Below are positions 43,772 through 52,829 of a DNA stretch of 64,000 nucleotides, piece after piece. The notes under the pieces are model-generated. The model saw nothing but the letters and a program-made list of their open reading frames with translations. It had not been told where the DNA came from and ran no database searches. The stretch is from Pseudomonadota bacterium (GTDB lineage Bacteria > Pseudomonadota > Alphaproteobacteria > Rhizobiales > Devosiaceae). The stretch is taken from NCBI GenBank assembly GCA_023391095.1, contig JAEWBN010000016.1:157458-221457 (forward strand), in the 5' to 3' direction. The number at the start of each line of letters is the position of its first letter. The stretch's first letter is position 1. Position numbers and translations under genes: made by a program.

Positions 43772-45673
43772 ATGACCCTTTCCCGCATCTCCATGCCCAA
43801 GTCGGATGACGAGCCCACGCCCAACAGTACCGAAATCCTCTCCCGGCTGGCTCTTGATCAGTTGATTGCCAAGACCCTCGACGCACGCCTCAAGGCGGAG
43901 AACCCGCTTCTCGTGCTGATCGGGGTCAAGAGCCCCAGCTGGGCGCGCGCGTTGCGCGAACAGTTGGCACGCCGCTATCCACAGAGCTGCGTCCGCAGTT
44001 ACAAGGGCGACAAACGCTCGGCGTCCAGCCAGGAAGAGGACCATTTGCTCCTCGCGCTCAATGACGGCCAGTCGGGGATCGGCGTCAGTACCGATATCGT
44101 GGCCCAGGTCCCCGAGGCGCTGCGCAACAGCGCCGATTTTACCCTGCATTTTGCCGGCCTCAGCCCGGCGAGCCTGCGCAAGGCCATTGGTCTTGTGACC
44201 GGCCAGCCGGTCCGGCGCCTGCCCCAGCTCCGTCTCGATGGGCTGGACCTGGCCGATCTTGCCGCAGCCATTCGTCCCGGCTCGACGCCGGCGCAGTGCA
44301 TCAAGCGCCTCAAGCTCACGCTTGAGCGCAAGGCCAGTGATCTGGGCGTGCCCGATGATGCGGTGCCGGTGAGCGCATTGCCCTTGAGCCCGGAGGTGCG
44401 CGCCTGGTCCGAAGAGGTGCTGACCAGCCTGCGCCTCTTGGAAGAGGGCAAGATTTCCATGCGCCGCTCGCCCTTTTCGGTGCTGGCCGGTCCCACCGGT
44501 AGTGGCAAATCAAAACTCGCCGAAGCCATTGCCAAGGCGGCCGGCTGGCAGTTGATTCAGACCAGTGCCCAGGACTGGTTTGATCGCAGCGACGGCTTTT
44601 TGGGCGGCGTGGCCCGCCAGACCAACAGCTTCTTTCAGAGCCTCGAAAACAACCCGAAAACAATCGGATTCGTGGACGAAATTGAGGCGGCCATCCCGGA
44701 TCGGGCGACCATGGATGAGCGCAATCGGGAATGGTGGACCACGATCGTGACCGGCATTTTGGTGCAGGTCGACCGGCTGCGTCGTTCGCCCACGCCGGCT
44801 TTACTGATTGGCGCGACCAATTACCCCGAGCGAGTTGACTCCGCTTTGCTGCGTCATGGGCGTCTGGGGCGCCTCGTTCGCGTTGAGCCGCCCCGGGATC
44901 TGGCGGCCATCACCGACATCTTTCGCTATTATCTCAAAGAGGACTTGCGCGAGGACCAACTCCTTCGTCTCGTCCATGTGAGCATGGCTTTTGGCCACCC
45001 TACCCCGGCTTCGGTTGAGAACTGGGTGGGTGCTGCACGCGTTGCGGCCATGGCGGCGGGGCGGCCCCTGACCCTGCTCGATCTCGAAACCGCGATCGGC
45101 GGCACGGATGATCGTCCCCACGCGGAACGCTATCGTGTTGCCATCCATGAGGCAGGTCACGCGGTGATTGCGGCGCATCTTGATGTGCCGATTTCTTCGG
45201 TGTCGATCATTGGCCAGCCCGGCTCTGCCGGCAGCATGCTCGCAGAGATCCGCACCACCGATCTCGACCGTCACAGCCTTGAGCATCTGGTGACAGTCGC
45301 ACTGGCCGGGCGCGCCGCCGACCAGATCCTGCTTGGGTTGAGCGACGCGGCGGCAACCAGTGATCTCAAACTGGCGACGCGCCTTCTCTTCAATGCGCAT
45401 TTTGTGTGGGGTCTCTACGATCACCTCACGGCGATCGAGGGCGATACCAAGGGTCCGCTTGTGCTCGACCCTGAGGCGCGGGGCGTCATCGACGCAAAAA
45501 TGCACGAATTGCTGGTTCGGGCGCAGTCCCTGGTGGGGGAGCATCGCGAGGCCATCGAGCGGCTGGCGGATGCGCTTTTGCGAGCCCGGGTTATTTCGGG
45601 GACCGCGGTGCGCGATCTGGTGCTGAAGTCGCGGGTCTGGGGCCCCGCGCCGCGCGAAAGGGCAAAGCCGTGA
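43772..45673 (+). CDS. Soluble AAA+ ATPase fused to FtsH-like M41 peptidase domain
   Basis: The 633-residue protein has an unknown N-terminal third, then an AAA+ module: Walker A GPTGSGKS near 239, Walker B IGFVDEIEAA near 301 and a second region of homology GATNYPERVDSALLRHGRLGR near 350. The C-terminal M41 domain has HEAGHAV near 458, then LAGRAADQILLG and the third metal-ligand Asp in ATSDLKLATRLL. It resembles FtsH's enzyme part but has no membrane helices. AAGGAG precedes ATG 43772. Its stop overlaps the recombinase GTG start. It may unfold or degrade a regulator or the recombinase complex; that is inference. Confidence 0.85.
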   Translation: MTLSRISMPKSDDEPTPNSTEILSRLALDQLIAKTLDARLKAENPLLVLIGVKSPSWARALREQLARRYPQSCVRSYKGDKRSASSQEEDHLLLALNDGQSGIGVSTDIVAQVPEALRNSADFTLHFAGLSPASLRKAIGLVTGQPVRRLPQLRLDGLDLADLAAAIRPGSTPAQCIKRLKLTLERKASDLGVPDDAVPVSALPLSPEVRAWSEEVLTSLRLLEEGKISMRRSPFSVLAGPTGSGKSKLAEAIAKAAGWQLIQTSAQDWFDRSDGFLGGVARQTNSFFQSLENNPKTIGFVDEIEAAIPDRATMDERNREWWTTIVTGILVQVDRLRRSPTPALLIGATNYPERVDSALLRHGRLGRLVRVEPPRDLAAITDIFRYYLKEDLREDQLLRLVHVSMAFGHPTPASVENWVGAARVAAMAAGRPLTLLDLETAIGGTDDRPHAERYRVAIHEAGHAVIAAHLDVPISSVSIIGQPGSAGSMLAEIRTTDLDRHSLEHLVTVALAGRAADQILLGLSDAAATSDLKLATRLLFNAHFVWGLYDHLTAIEGDTKGPLVLDPEARGVIDAKMHELLVRAQSLVGEHREAIERLADALLRARVISGTAVRDLVLKSRVWGPAPRERAKP

Positions 45674-46557
45674 TCGATCTCCAGCAGATCATGGAAAAGC
45701 TCGAAGGGGCTTATTCCGACTACACGCTGCGCGGCTATCGCACGGACATGCAGCAATTTTTACGATGGTGCGAAGCGGCTGGTCACGAACCTCTGCCGGC
45801 AGCACCGGCCACGATCGTGGCCTATGTCAAAGGGGAGGGGGAGCGCTTGCTCCCCTCTACCATCAGGCGGCGCCTGTGCGGCATTGGCCGGATCCATCGC
45901 CTCATGCGCTACGATGATCCGACGCGCGATGAGGAGGTACAACTTGCGCTGCGTCGGGTTCGCCGCCAGAAGCCCGGGCGCCCGAGACAGGCACTGGGCG
46001 TTACCGCGAAATTGCGGGATCAATTGATCGCGGTCTGTTCCGACGACCTGATCGGGTTCCGCGATGAGATCCTTGTGCGTGTGGGTTTTGATACTCTCTG
46101 TCGTCGGGGTGAATTGGTGGCGCTTCGTGTCGAGGACCTGTTTGAGAACGAGCGCGGCAATCTGTCGGTCTTGGTGCGCAGGGCAAAAAACGATCAGACG
46201 GGGCAGGGTCGTATTGCACGGCTGTCGTCTACCACCTCAGACCGCGTCCGGAAGTGGTTGGACATGACCGGAATTGCGCGTGGGCCATTGTTGCGTCCCG
46301 TGTATCAGGGACACGTTCTGCAACGGTATCTGGAGCCGGTGACGATTTCGCGTGTGCTCAAGAAGCTGTCGGAACTGGCGCATGCCGCCTTGTCAACCAA
46401 GCAGAATGTTTCCGGGCATTCACTTCGGGTCGGAGCTGCCCAGCAACTTGCACTGGATGGATACGGGGCCTTGCAGATCATGCGAGCGGGCGGGTGGCGC
46501 TCCATGGCCGTGGTCGCGCGCTACATCGAAAACGTCGATCTTGATCTGTGGAATTGA
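45670..46557 (+). CDS. Tyrosine recombinase (integrase), coupled to AAA-peptidase
   Basis: The 295-residue protein has a SAM-like N-terminal core-binding domain (YSDYTLRGYRTDMQQFLRWC) and the catalytic domain with Arg in LCRRGELVALRVEDL, a Lys in RRAKNDQTGQGR, HSLRVGAAQQLA, GGWRSMAVVARYIE and the final Tyr. All five catalytic positions appear. GTG start overlaps the upstream stop (GTGA), so it is made with the AAA-peptidase. Remnants of its relatives lie at 41.1 and 51.2 kb, and another intact one at 55.0 kb. Confidence 0.93.
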   Translation: MIDLQQIMEKLEGAYSDYTLRGYRTDMQQFLRWCEAAGHEPLPAAPATIVAYVKGEGERLLPSTIRRRLCGIGRIHRLMRYDDPTRDEEVQLALRRVRRQKPGRPRQALGVTAKLRDQLIAVCSDDLIGFRDEILVRVGFDTLCRRGELVALRVEDLFENERGNLSVLVRRAKNDQTGQGRIARLSSTTSDRVRKWLDMTGIARGPLLRPVYQGHVLQRYLEPVTISRVLKKLSELAHAALSTKQNVSGHSLRVGAAQQLALDGYGALQIMRAGGWRSMAVVARYIENVDLDLWN

Positions 46558-46875
46558 GGCAAGAGGCCTTGGTGACAATGTGCGCCAATTCGCATTTTCG
46601 CACATGCCCCAGGCGTTAAAGCCGTTTGTGCCATAGCCAATTTATATGACCGCATAACCCGACGGTGTGGCATGGTCCTCGCGCGGCTTTCGCTCTATCG
46701 GAGAGGCCGGAATGACGCCGTGTGCCGCATCTGGACTGCCCCGCGCATGGCCCCGGGCCTGCTTGATCTCCAAGGGGCTACCCCCCTCCTACCAAAGAAA
46801 TCGGCGGGCCGACCGGCCCGCCGTCACGCCCGATCCTGCTTTCGGGCGCCCTGTCTTGTCACTGCCTCTTCTGTC
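46558..46875. other. Convergent gap after the recombinase
   Basis: About 320 bases between the rightward recombinase and leftward TraD-like gene. No gene, clear terminator or repeat noted. Confidence 0.35.
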
Positions 46876-47703
46876 TCAACCGGCGCGCGGCGGCGCCATC
46901 CCGAGGCGGCGGCCCAGGCCACCGGTCTTTTTGCCTTCACCCTTGCCGATGTCTGCGATCGGCGCGTCATCCTGCCCCGGCCGATAGATGAAGGCCTTTT
47001 CAAGAGTTTCATCAAGCGTCCAGATCGCCTGGCCGTGGAGCTTGGCGAGTTCAAGGAGCGGCTCGGGCAACGCCTTGGTCTTCAGCGTTGCAAAGCGCGC
47101 CGAGCGGGTCGAGAACTTGCACCGATGGCCCTGGATTGCCTTGCGATAGGCATCCGACACCCCGTCGAGGCCGATATAGAAGATCTCAGCAGGACGCCGC
47201 TCCGCCTCGCGGTCGCTGGCCGCCTTTTGCCCCAGCTCGGACCAGCGGGCGCGTTCCGCCGGGTCCGACATGCGCCCCGCGAGGTCGACAAAGGCCCCCT
47301 CGAGTTCAAAACTGGTCAGATCAACGAGATTGTGGCTGACCGCGAGGCTCCCCACTTCGGTCTTGAGCGCGCGCATGCGCGCCGCATGCGATTTGCGGGC
47401 ATTCTGCTGCGCACGCCGGTGGCGTTCGGCCTGCTCGGCGAGCGCCTCTTTCTGGGCCACGAGGGGCGCGCCCAGCGTGTCCAGGGCCGGCTTGGCCTTC
47501 TCGTTGCCTGCCGCCAGTCCGCTGCCGTCCGAATGCGCCTCTGCGCCATTGACCAGGTCATCGGTCGCGGCATCGGCATTGTCGGCGGCATCGTCAGTTG
47601 CCGCGACTTCGGTGGTCTGCCCGACCACGCCAGCGGGATGTGCCGCCTCCGGGGTTTCGCGCTGACCCTCTGCCTCCTGGCCGGGCTCCGGTTCCTTGTG
47701 CAT
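46876..47703 (-). CDS. TraD/MobC-like mobilisation accessory protein
   Basis: The 275-residue protein has an acidic low-complexity N-terminus, then a coiled basic part (AERHRRAQQNARKSHAARMRA). KTEVGSLAVSHNLVDLTSFELEGAFVDLAG follows, the pattern of TraD-type proteins encoded beside TraA relaxases (two helices, then a Trp-containing WSELG). The C-terminal 80 residues are unlike the short TraD proteins. ATG 47703 follows GGAG; the longer frame is unsupported. It is divergent from the relaxase gene. Its role would be DNA relaxosome assembly, by inference. Confidence 0.55.
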   Translation of the reverse strand: MHKEPEPGQEAEGQRETPEAAHPAGVVGQTTEVAATDDAADNADAATDDLVNGAEAHSDGSGLAAGNEKAKPALDTLGAPLVAQKEALAEQAERHRRAQQNARKSHAARMRALKTEVGSLAVSHNLVDLTSFELEGAFVDLAGRMSDPAERARWSELGQKAASDREAERRPAEIFYIGLDGVSDAYRKAIQGHRCKFSTRSARFATLKTKALPEPLLELAKLHGQAIWTLDETLEKAFIYRPGQDDAPIADIGKGEGKKTGGLGRRLGMAPPRAG

Positions 47704-48020
47704 GTTCAAAACTCCGCTTTTTTGGTTGCAATTTACGAATCCACTCTGGACACGCGACTCAAGCGTGACTCGGATCCAACAAAGCTCAAGCCAAAAGATT
47801 CCCGAATCAGACCCGCCCAAGTGCTTGGCAAACCTCACGTTTCAGACTATCACGCGCGCCGGTCGATTCGTGCGCATGGTTGCCGCGCGGCGCGCCTGCG
47901 CGCCTCAAAGTTAACGCGCCGCGCTAGCATCGCGCCGGTTCGGTCCCTATCTCATGGGTCATGCCGGACCGGGCAGCGGGCGCGGCAGGGACCAAGGGCC
48001 TTCCGGGAAAAGGGGTGCTG
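47704..48020. promoter_or_regulatory. Divergent region with inverted repeats, candidate oriT
   Basis: Between the TraD-like and relaxase genes lies a perfect 10-bp inverted repeat, GCGCGGCGCG (47885-47894) and CGCGCCGCGC (47915-47924) around a 20-base loop, and a smaller palindrome CCAAG-TG-CTTGG (47817-47828). oriT sites of TraA-type elements usually lie in this position. The repeats could instead serve transcription. Confidence 0.45.
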
Positions 48021-50399
48021 ATGCCGATCGGCTTTGCACGCATGCAGATATTGCGGCGCGCTGCGGGTCATGATGCGCGCCAGCGATACAATTATATCGC
48101 GCGGCTGGGCGAGCATGCCTATCGCCGCGACCTAGCCCACGGGCCGGTGACGCTCGCTCCAACCGGTGCTCCGGTTGAATTGACCGGCGCTGGTCTCTGG
48201 AGCGCGGTCGAAGCGAAGGCGGGACGCAAGGATGCCATCGTGGGTGCCGAACTGGTGCTGGCACTGCCGCGCTTTTCCGAACTTGGTGCCGATGCAGCCA
48301 TCGCGCTCGTCGACGCCTTCTGCGAGGCGATGATCATCAGCCATGGCCTTGGCGCGAGCTATGCCATTCACGGCGCGCATGAGCTGGAGGATGCCGGCCA
48401 GGACGCGGTCATGGCGATTGAAGAAGACGATGGTCCCTCAATCGCCGATCTGCTTGACACGGTCTCGAGCTGGCCCCACGCCCATGTCCTGGTGACGCCC
48501 CGCTCCCTCGGGCCCGAGGGGCTTTCGCCGCTCCGCAGCACAATCCTCGAGCCGCTTGTACGCGGCGCCGGCAAGAACCGGACGGTGCTCTGCGCCGTGC
48601 CTTGGCCTAAGATCTGGACGCGCTATCTCAACGCGGCGCTGATTCATGCCGGCTCCGACCAGCGCGTGCGGCTCAGGGCACCTCATTCCGGCCAGCATGT
48701 CGGCCCTGCCCGGGCGATGGCCTTGCTGCAAGGCGACATTGAGCGCGGTGAAGTGCCAGAAGGTCAGATGTGGCCAAGGCTCAACGCGAAAATCGAAGCC
48801 CGCAATGCCCAGACCCTGCTGGCGGCGCCCGAGTTCAGCGAACCGGTCTTTACCCGCGCCGAGGTGGCCGATCTCCTGTCGCGCTATCTCGATCTCGGAG
48901 GTCCGGCGCTCGCCGCCCGCACCGACAAGACCCTGGAAGCGATCGGTGCCCTGACCCTGCCCAATCCCGTAACCGGCGAACCTACATCGTGGATGTCAAG
49001 CAGCGCGACGCTCGAGAGGGCTCGGCGCATTGCCGGCCTTGCGCAATCCCTCGCCCGCAATCCCGCCCCGTTCGTGCTCTCCAAAGCGGTGGTGGCCAGC
49101 ACCATTGCCCGTCTCGAACGGGACCCCGATCTCACTCCGGCCATTGTCGACTGCCTTGCCTATGGTCACCGGCTGGTGACCATCGAAACGGGCGATTTCG
49201 GGTCGATCCTGCCGGCGCTGGATGAAGTCGCAACCCATGCAGGAGTGGAGGCAATCCATCTCGGTCACAATTCCATGACTCTGGCTGCGCTTGGCCGGCA
49301 ACGGGTCCGGTTCGTGATCCCGGGCCAGATGGAGAAAAAACTCCACGCCGGGCATTTGGTGATTGTGGACAGGCCCGATGCGCTCGAACTGGCTGATCTC
49401 GAAACACTGCTCGACACAGTACGGGGCCACAATTGTCGACTGCTGCTCGTCCGCCGCCCGTATACGCTGGTGTTTCCGCGCAGCCCGATCCTTGATCGCG
49501 TCGCGGCCTGCGGGCCGACCCACGCTTTGCCGGACAGCACGGGCGCCATACTGCCCAGCCGGATGGCGTCGGTTGATCGCGACCTCGCCGCCCTTGCCGA
49601 AATATTGCAGCGCGGCCACGCCAGGGTGTTTGCCGATCACGCATCGCGTCTCGCCTATGCCCAAAGGACACTGGACCATGAGCAGCCGACGCGCCTCGTC
49701 GGGCTTTCTGCGGCAGACCGCCAGGCCCTCGGTCTTGATGAGCAAATATCGGACCAGATCAGGGGTGCGGATGCCGCTGCCGATCGAGCCGACGAAATCA
49801 TCGTTGTCCTCACCGATGCCGAGCGCCTCACGCCACTATATGGCCATTTCCCCCCGGAACGCACGGCGCTGCTGATCGATGCCGGACGGACACCGACCCT
49901 GGCGCATCTGATCAGCGCGACTGCGCGCGCCGCAGGAGACCAAAGATTGTTCCTGGCAGCCGCGGCATTCGCGACGGAGCAGCCCCTCGCGGGCGAGACT
50001 GGCTTTGATTTGGCAGGTGAGATTGCCCGGCTCTACGGCCATCATATCCGGGCGATCCTGGGCCCTTTCCGTACGCCGAGCTCTACGATCATGCCGGGCA
50101 TGGAAGAGGCACTCATCATGCCGATCACCAAGCTAGTCGAACAGCTCAATTCTGCGTCGAGCCTGGCCGGCCAATTGCCCACCGGAAACGAAGATATTGC
50201 CGACGACTTCGGTATCCCGCCCGATGACGATGTTCGACCGGAAGATTTCATCGACCGCAAGGACACCCATGACGACGACCCGTCGCATGAGCCCAGCGTA
50301 CTCGACGAGGCTTTCGACGAAGACGACGCCTTGCTCCACATTGACGAACCGTCTGACGACGTGACGCCTGACGACTGGGATGAATCCGAAACTCGGTAA
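48021..50399 (+). CDS. TraA/MobA-like relaxase
   Basis: The 792-residue protein follows the order of TraA/MobA (MOBQ-type) relaxases in its first 250 residues: start FARMQILRRAAGHDARQRYNY with candidate tyrosines, GLWSAVEAKAGRKDAIVGAE, LVDAFCEAMIISHGLG, YAIHGAHE, and the metal-binding HxH in WPHAHVLVTPRSLGPEG. The remainder resembles the region before the helicase part of TraA but I see no Walker A motif. The C-terminus is very acidic. ATG 48021 follows AAAAGGGG; 47961 is an in-frame alternative. It would nick and lead one strand in transfer of the element. Confidence 0.7.
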   Translation: MPIGFARMQILRRAAGHDARQRYNYIARLGEHAYRRDLAHGPVTLAPTGAPVELTGAGLWSAVEAKAGRKDAIVGAELVLALPRFSELGADAAIALVDAFCEAMIISHGLGASYAIHGAHELEDAGQDAVMAIEEDDGPSIADLLDTVSSWPHAHVLVTPRSLGPEGLSPLRSTILEPLVRGAGKNRTVLCAVPWPKIWTRYLNAALIHAGSDQRVRLRAPHSGQHVGPARAMALLQGDIERGEVPEGQMWPRLNAKIEARNAQTLLAAPEFSEPVFTRAEVADLLSRYLDLGGPALAARTDKTLEAIGALTLPNPVTGEPTSWMSSSATLERARRIAGLAQSLARNPAPFVLSKAVVASTIARLERDPDLTPAIVDCLAYGHRLVTIETGDFGSILPALDEVATHAGVEAIHLGHNSMTLAALGRQRVRFVIPGQMEKKLHAGHLVIVDRPDALELADLETLLDTVRGHNCRLLLVRRPYTLVFPRSPILDRVAACGPTHALPDSTGAILPSRMASVDRDLAALAEILQRGHARVFADHASRLAYAQRTLDHEQPTRLVGLSAADRQALGLDEQISDQIRGADAAADRADEIIVVLTDAERLTPLYGHFPPERTALLIDAGRTPTLAHLISATARAAGDQRLFLAAAAFATEQPLAGETGFDLAGEIARLYGHHIRAILGPFRTPSSTIMPGMEEALIMPITKLVEQLNSASSLAGQLPTGNEDIADDFGIPPDDDVRPEDFIDRKDTHDDDPSHEPSVLDEAFDEDDALLHIDEPSDDVTPDDWDESETR

Positions 50400-51164
50400 A
50401 CGCCGCCACTCCGGAATGCCCAGCCTCTCATTGCTTATGGTGACCTGGTCTTGTCGCGAACTAGGAGTGCTATATGGGCGTGGCCGAACCTTCACGTCGC
50501 TCCATTCCGCATACCGATAAACCGCATTCAGACTCGTCGAGGGCGCCGATCGTCGCTGCAGTTTTCTTGCTGGTCGATCACCTTTACGTCGGTTTCTGAA
50601 TCCGACGCATATTGCGTTAAGGATAATCCAATCGACCGGGTCGTCAGCAACCTGCTGTGGGACGACAAGGCCATGGCTGCTAAAACGTGTCGCAGGCCCA
50701 CATCGTTTGCACCAATGCCAGGCCAGTCGATGGAACCAGTCGCCGGGGACCCAGCGCTTCGCGGGCAGTCCGGCCGTCACATGCTTGAACACGCGCTGAG
50801 CCGAGCCTCGTGCCTCCTGGGCGTATGCTGCCCCTTGCAGACGCGCAACGAAATCGCCGAAATCGACCGCAAAGGCACGCTGCGGCGGAGCGTGCCTGGC
50901 CGCGCTGGCGCGGCATGCCCACGCGATAAAACGGCTCGACGCCGCTCAGTCCGGTCTCGGCGGCACCAACGAGGCGCAAATCGAGCGCCGCCATGTGGGA
51001 AAGGGACGACAATCGAGATGCTGGCCGACGGAGGCTGGCTATGCTGCGCCGTAAAGCACGCCCCGCAGATAGTCGATATGGGAGTTATGGACTATGGGCT
51101 GACACCCGGGCCCAGCATGGCCTTCAGAAATCATTGAAGCGTCAGTTCCAGACATTGACTTAGG
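50400..51164. other. Decayed region after the relaxase
   Basis: About 760 bases. Frames are short and broken. A minus-strand frame near 50690-50790 contains TAGLPAKRWVPGDWFHRLAW, which looks like a former coding piece of unknown origin. No intact gene. Confidence 0.35.
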
Positions 51165-51660
51165 TCCGGTCCACAAAGCGAAGGCCCGTGCTTGTCGATT
51201 TCCAGGGGACTGCCGTCATAAAACGCAGCAAATCCTGACCGTCACCAGCCGGGTCGGGGCGGCGCCCACGCGCTGGGTGGCCGCTGATGGCTGATATGGT
51301 CCCTGGGTCGATCCGGCTCTCTTGGCGATGGGCTTCGGCAGACGCGAAATGGAGAAGCCTGCCATGTGAAGCGCCCATGCTGTCCCGCCATCGAGCGGCG
51401 GGATCAGCGTACCGTCTTCAATCCCGGCGGCGGCGATCCAATCCACCAGGAGGCCGGCAGTTGCTTCCGACAAGGTGAACACGCGGCCTTATCCATTCTG
51501 GTCCGCCCTGCCTCGGCGAATGAGTAGGGCAAGTTGACCGCAGCGGTTTTCAACCACATCCGTATAAGTCAATGTGTGGTCGCCAGAGGAGCACCAGCAG
51601 TCGATGCCCCCGTTGAGATATTTGGCGAGCGTTTCGGGCGAGGCGGGCAGGGAACGGTAC
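51165..51660 (-). pseudogene. Remnant of a tyrosine recombinase (copy 2)
   Basis: Minus-strand pieces match the intact recombinase at 55014: LPASPETLAKYL (vs LPSSPETLALYL), DVVENRCGQLALLIRRGRAD (vs DVVHNRQGHLALLIRRGKAD), then AAGIEDGTLIPP, MAGFSISRLPKPIA, a degraded SGHSLRVGAA and RFVDRT. Frames change several times and a middle section is deleted. Confidence 0.85.
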
Positions 51661-51679
51661 CCCTGCTCAACGGATCCGG

Positions 51680-52040
51680 CCCCATCGTACCATTTCTTGA
51701 GAGGCTTGAGGCGCGCTACCCGTTTGGATTGGCATGCGGCGGAGAGGGCGAGGGACGATGTGCGCATGCTCTCGCGCCTCGACCTTTTGGAGCCAACAAT
51801 GACACGGCTGACCGGAGCGTCTGAGCCCGCCATGGCTGGTGGAACTGGCCCATCTTGCGCACCGATCAACCATGTCCTGGTCTCGAAGATGCGGCGTTCA
51901 CCGCGCTCCGGCCATGCCCCACAATTTCGGATCCAAACATAGAGGGCTGATCGCAGAAATCGCGCTCACGCCAGGTGGACCATAGTGCGGTTCAAGGACC
52001 TCGATTGCCAGCGCCGTGCCACTCCGATCGACAAGTCGCG
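51680..52040 (+). pseudogene. Decayed EEP gene, copy 2
   Basis: The frame pieces FLERLEARYPFGLACGGEGE and APINHVLVSKM match the copy near 41.6-42.1 kb (AAFEARYPFQMRCGGRGE and APMNHVLGS). The DNA similarity continues to about 52040 (for example both contain CATAGTGCGGTTCA). The 5' half and the middle are deleted. Confidence 0.75.
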
Positions 52041-52385
52041 TTGCAGACATGCCCTCGCAGAGTGGCGATGTGCGCGACCGACAAGTGCGCTTTCCGCACG
52101 TTTCCTGCATACAGCCGGGCAGGGCCGGGATGGAGCTGGTGCTTGTGGCGACGGCGTCTCCGCGCCACAACACATAGGTGTGGGCTCAAACGGACGGGCC
52201 GCATTGCGCCCGGTCAGCGCGGCCGTTGCATGAGCCGTCCGCGGCCAGCGCCTGCGATCGTGACTCCGGGGGGGCGTTGCGGTCCGGATCACCGGGCGGG
52301 AAGGGGCCTCACGGGCGCAGGACCTCTTGCCGTTCGAGATCGATCCCGTGGTGGGTGGTGCGAGACCAGCGACCGCCGAGCGGTC
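52041..52385. other. Gap with no recognised gene
   Basis: About 345 bases of GC-rich sequence with only short overlapping frames. I see no ribosome sites or repeats beyond scattered short GC-rich inverted pieces. Confidence 0.3.
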
Positions 52386-52829
52386 TTACCGCAGCTGGCG
52401 CGGTTCGCTGATCTCTTCGGCGTCGCCGGTGGCCTCATGCACCTCCTCGCGGATGATCTTCCTCGTGACTTCGTGCAGGTGCGCCGTGAGGGCGCGGCTC
52501 AAGTCCTCGAATTCGGGCCAGAGGGTCACATGCAGGAAGCTGGCCGGGGCCCGGACCAAGACGGTCTGGCGGTGCATGCGCGAATAGCGAAAGGGTTTGA
52601 TGCCGTAGCGGCGGCAAAGCGCAATGAAAAGCTGACGCGACCAGGGATCGGCAATAGAGAATTTGAACTCTTCGGCCTCTTCCTTTTTGCTGGCCGCCTC
52701 AAGTTGTTCGCGAATGCGTTCGGCCGCCTCGCCCGCGGCCGATTTTTCGCCTGCTGTCGCCGCGCCAGCATAAAGCGCCTCGATCTTGCGCAGTTTTTCG
52801 CGTAGGCGGTCTTCGGATTGCATGGCCAT
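52386..52829 (-). CDS. Conserved hypothetical protein (DRLREKLRKIEAL family)
   Basis: The 147-residue protein starts with LREKLRKIEALYAGAATAGEK, a helical segment, and has FSIADPWSRQLFIALCRRYG followed by RMHRQTVLVRAPASFLH. I recall this as a conserved hypothetical family in proteobacteria with no known function. Its start shares a base with the upstream gene's stop (TGATG); the two are usually paired. ATG 52823 is an alternative start. Confidence 0.75.
   Translation of the reverse strand: MAMQSEDRLREKLRKIEALYAGAATAGEKSAAGEAAERIREQLEAASKKEEAEEFKFSIADPWSRQLFIALCRRYGIKPFRYSRMHRQTVLVRAPASFLHVTLWPEFEDLSRALTAHLHEVTRKIIREEVHEATGDAEEISEPRQLR

Noticed and set aside
44641..45420. Reading the AAA-M41 protein as ordinary FtsH
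   Set aside because: No N-terminal membrane helices or periplasmic domain are present and the neighbourhood is a mobile element, so it is not the housekeeping protease.
46672..48021. 449-residue plus-strand frame across the TraD-like gene
   Set aside because: Antisense shadow; it crosses the divergent promoter region and has no recognisable domain.
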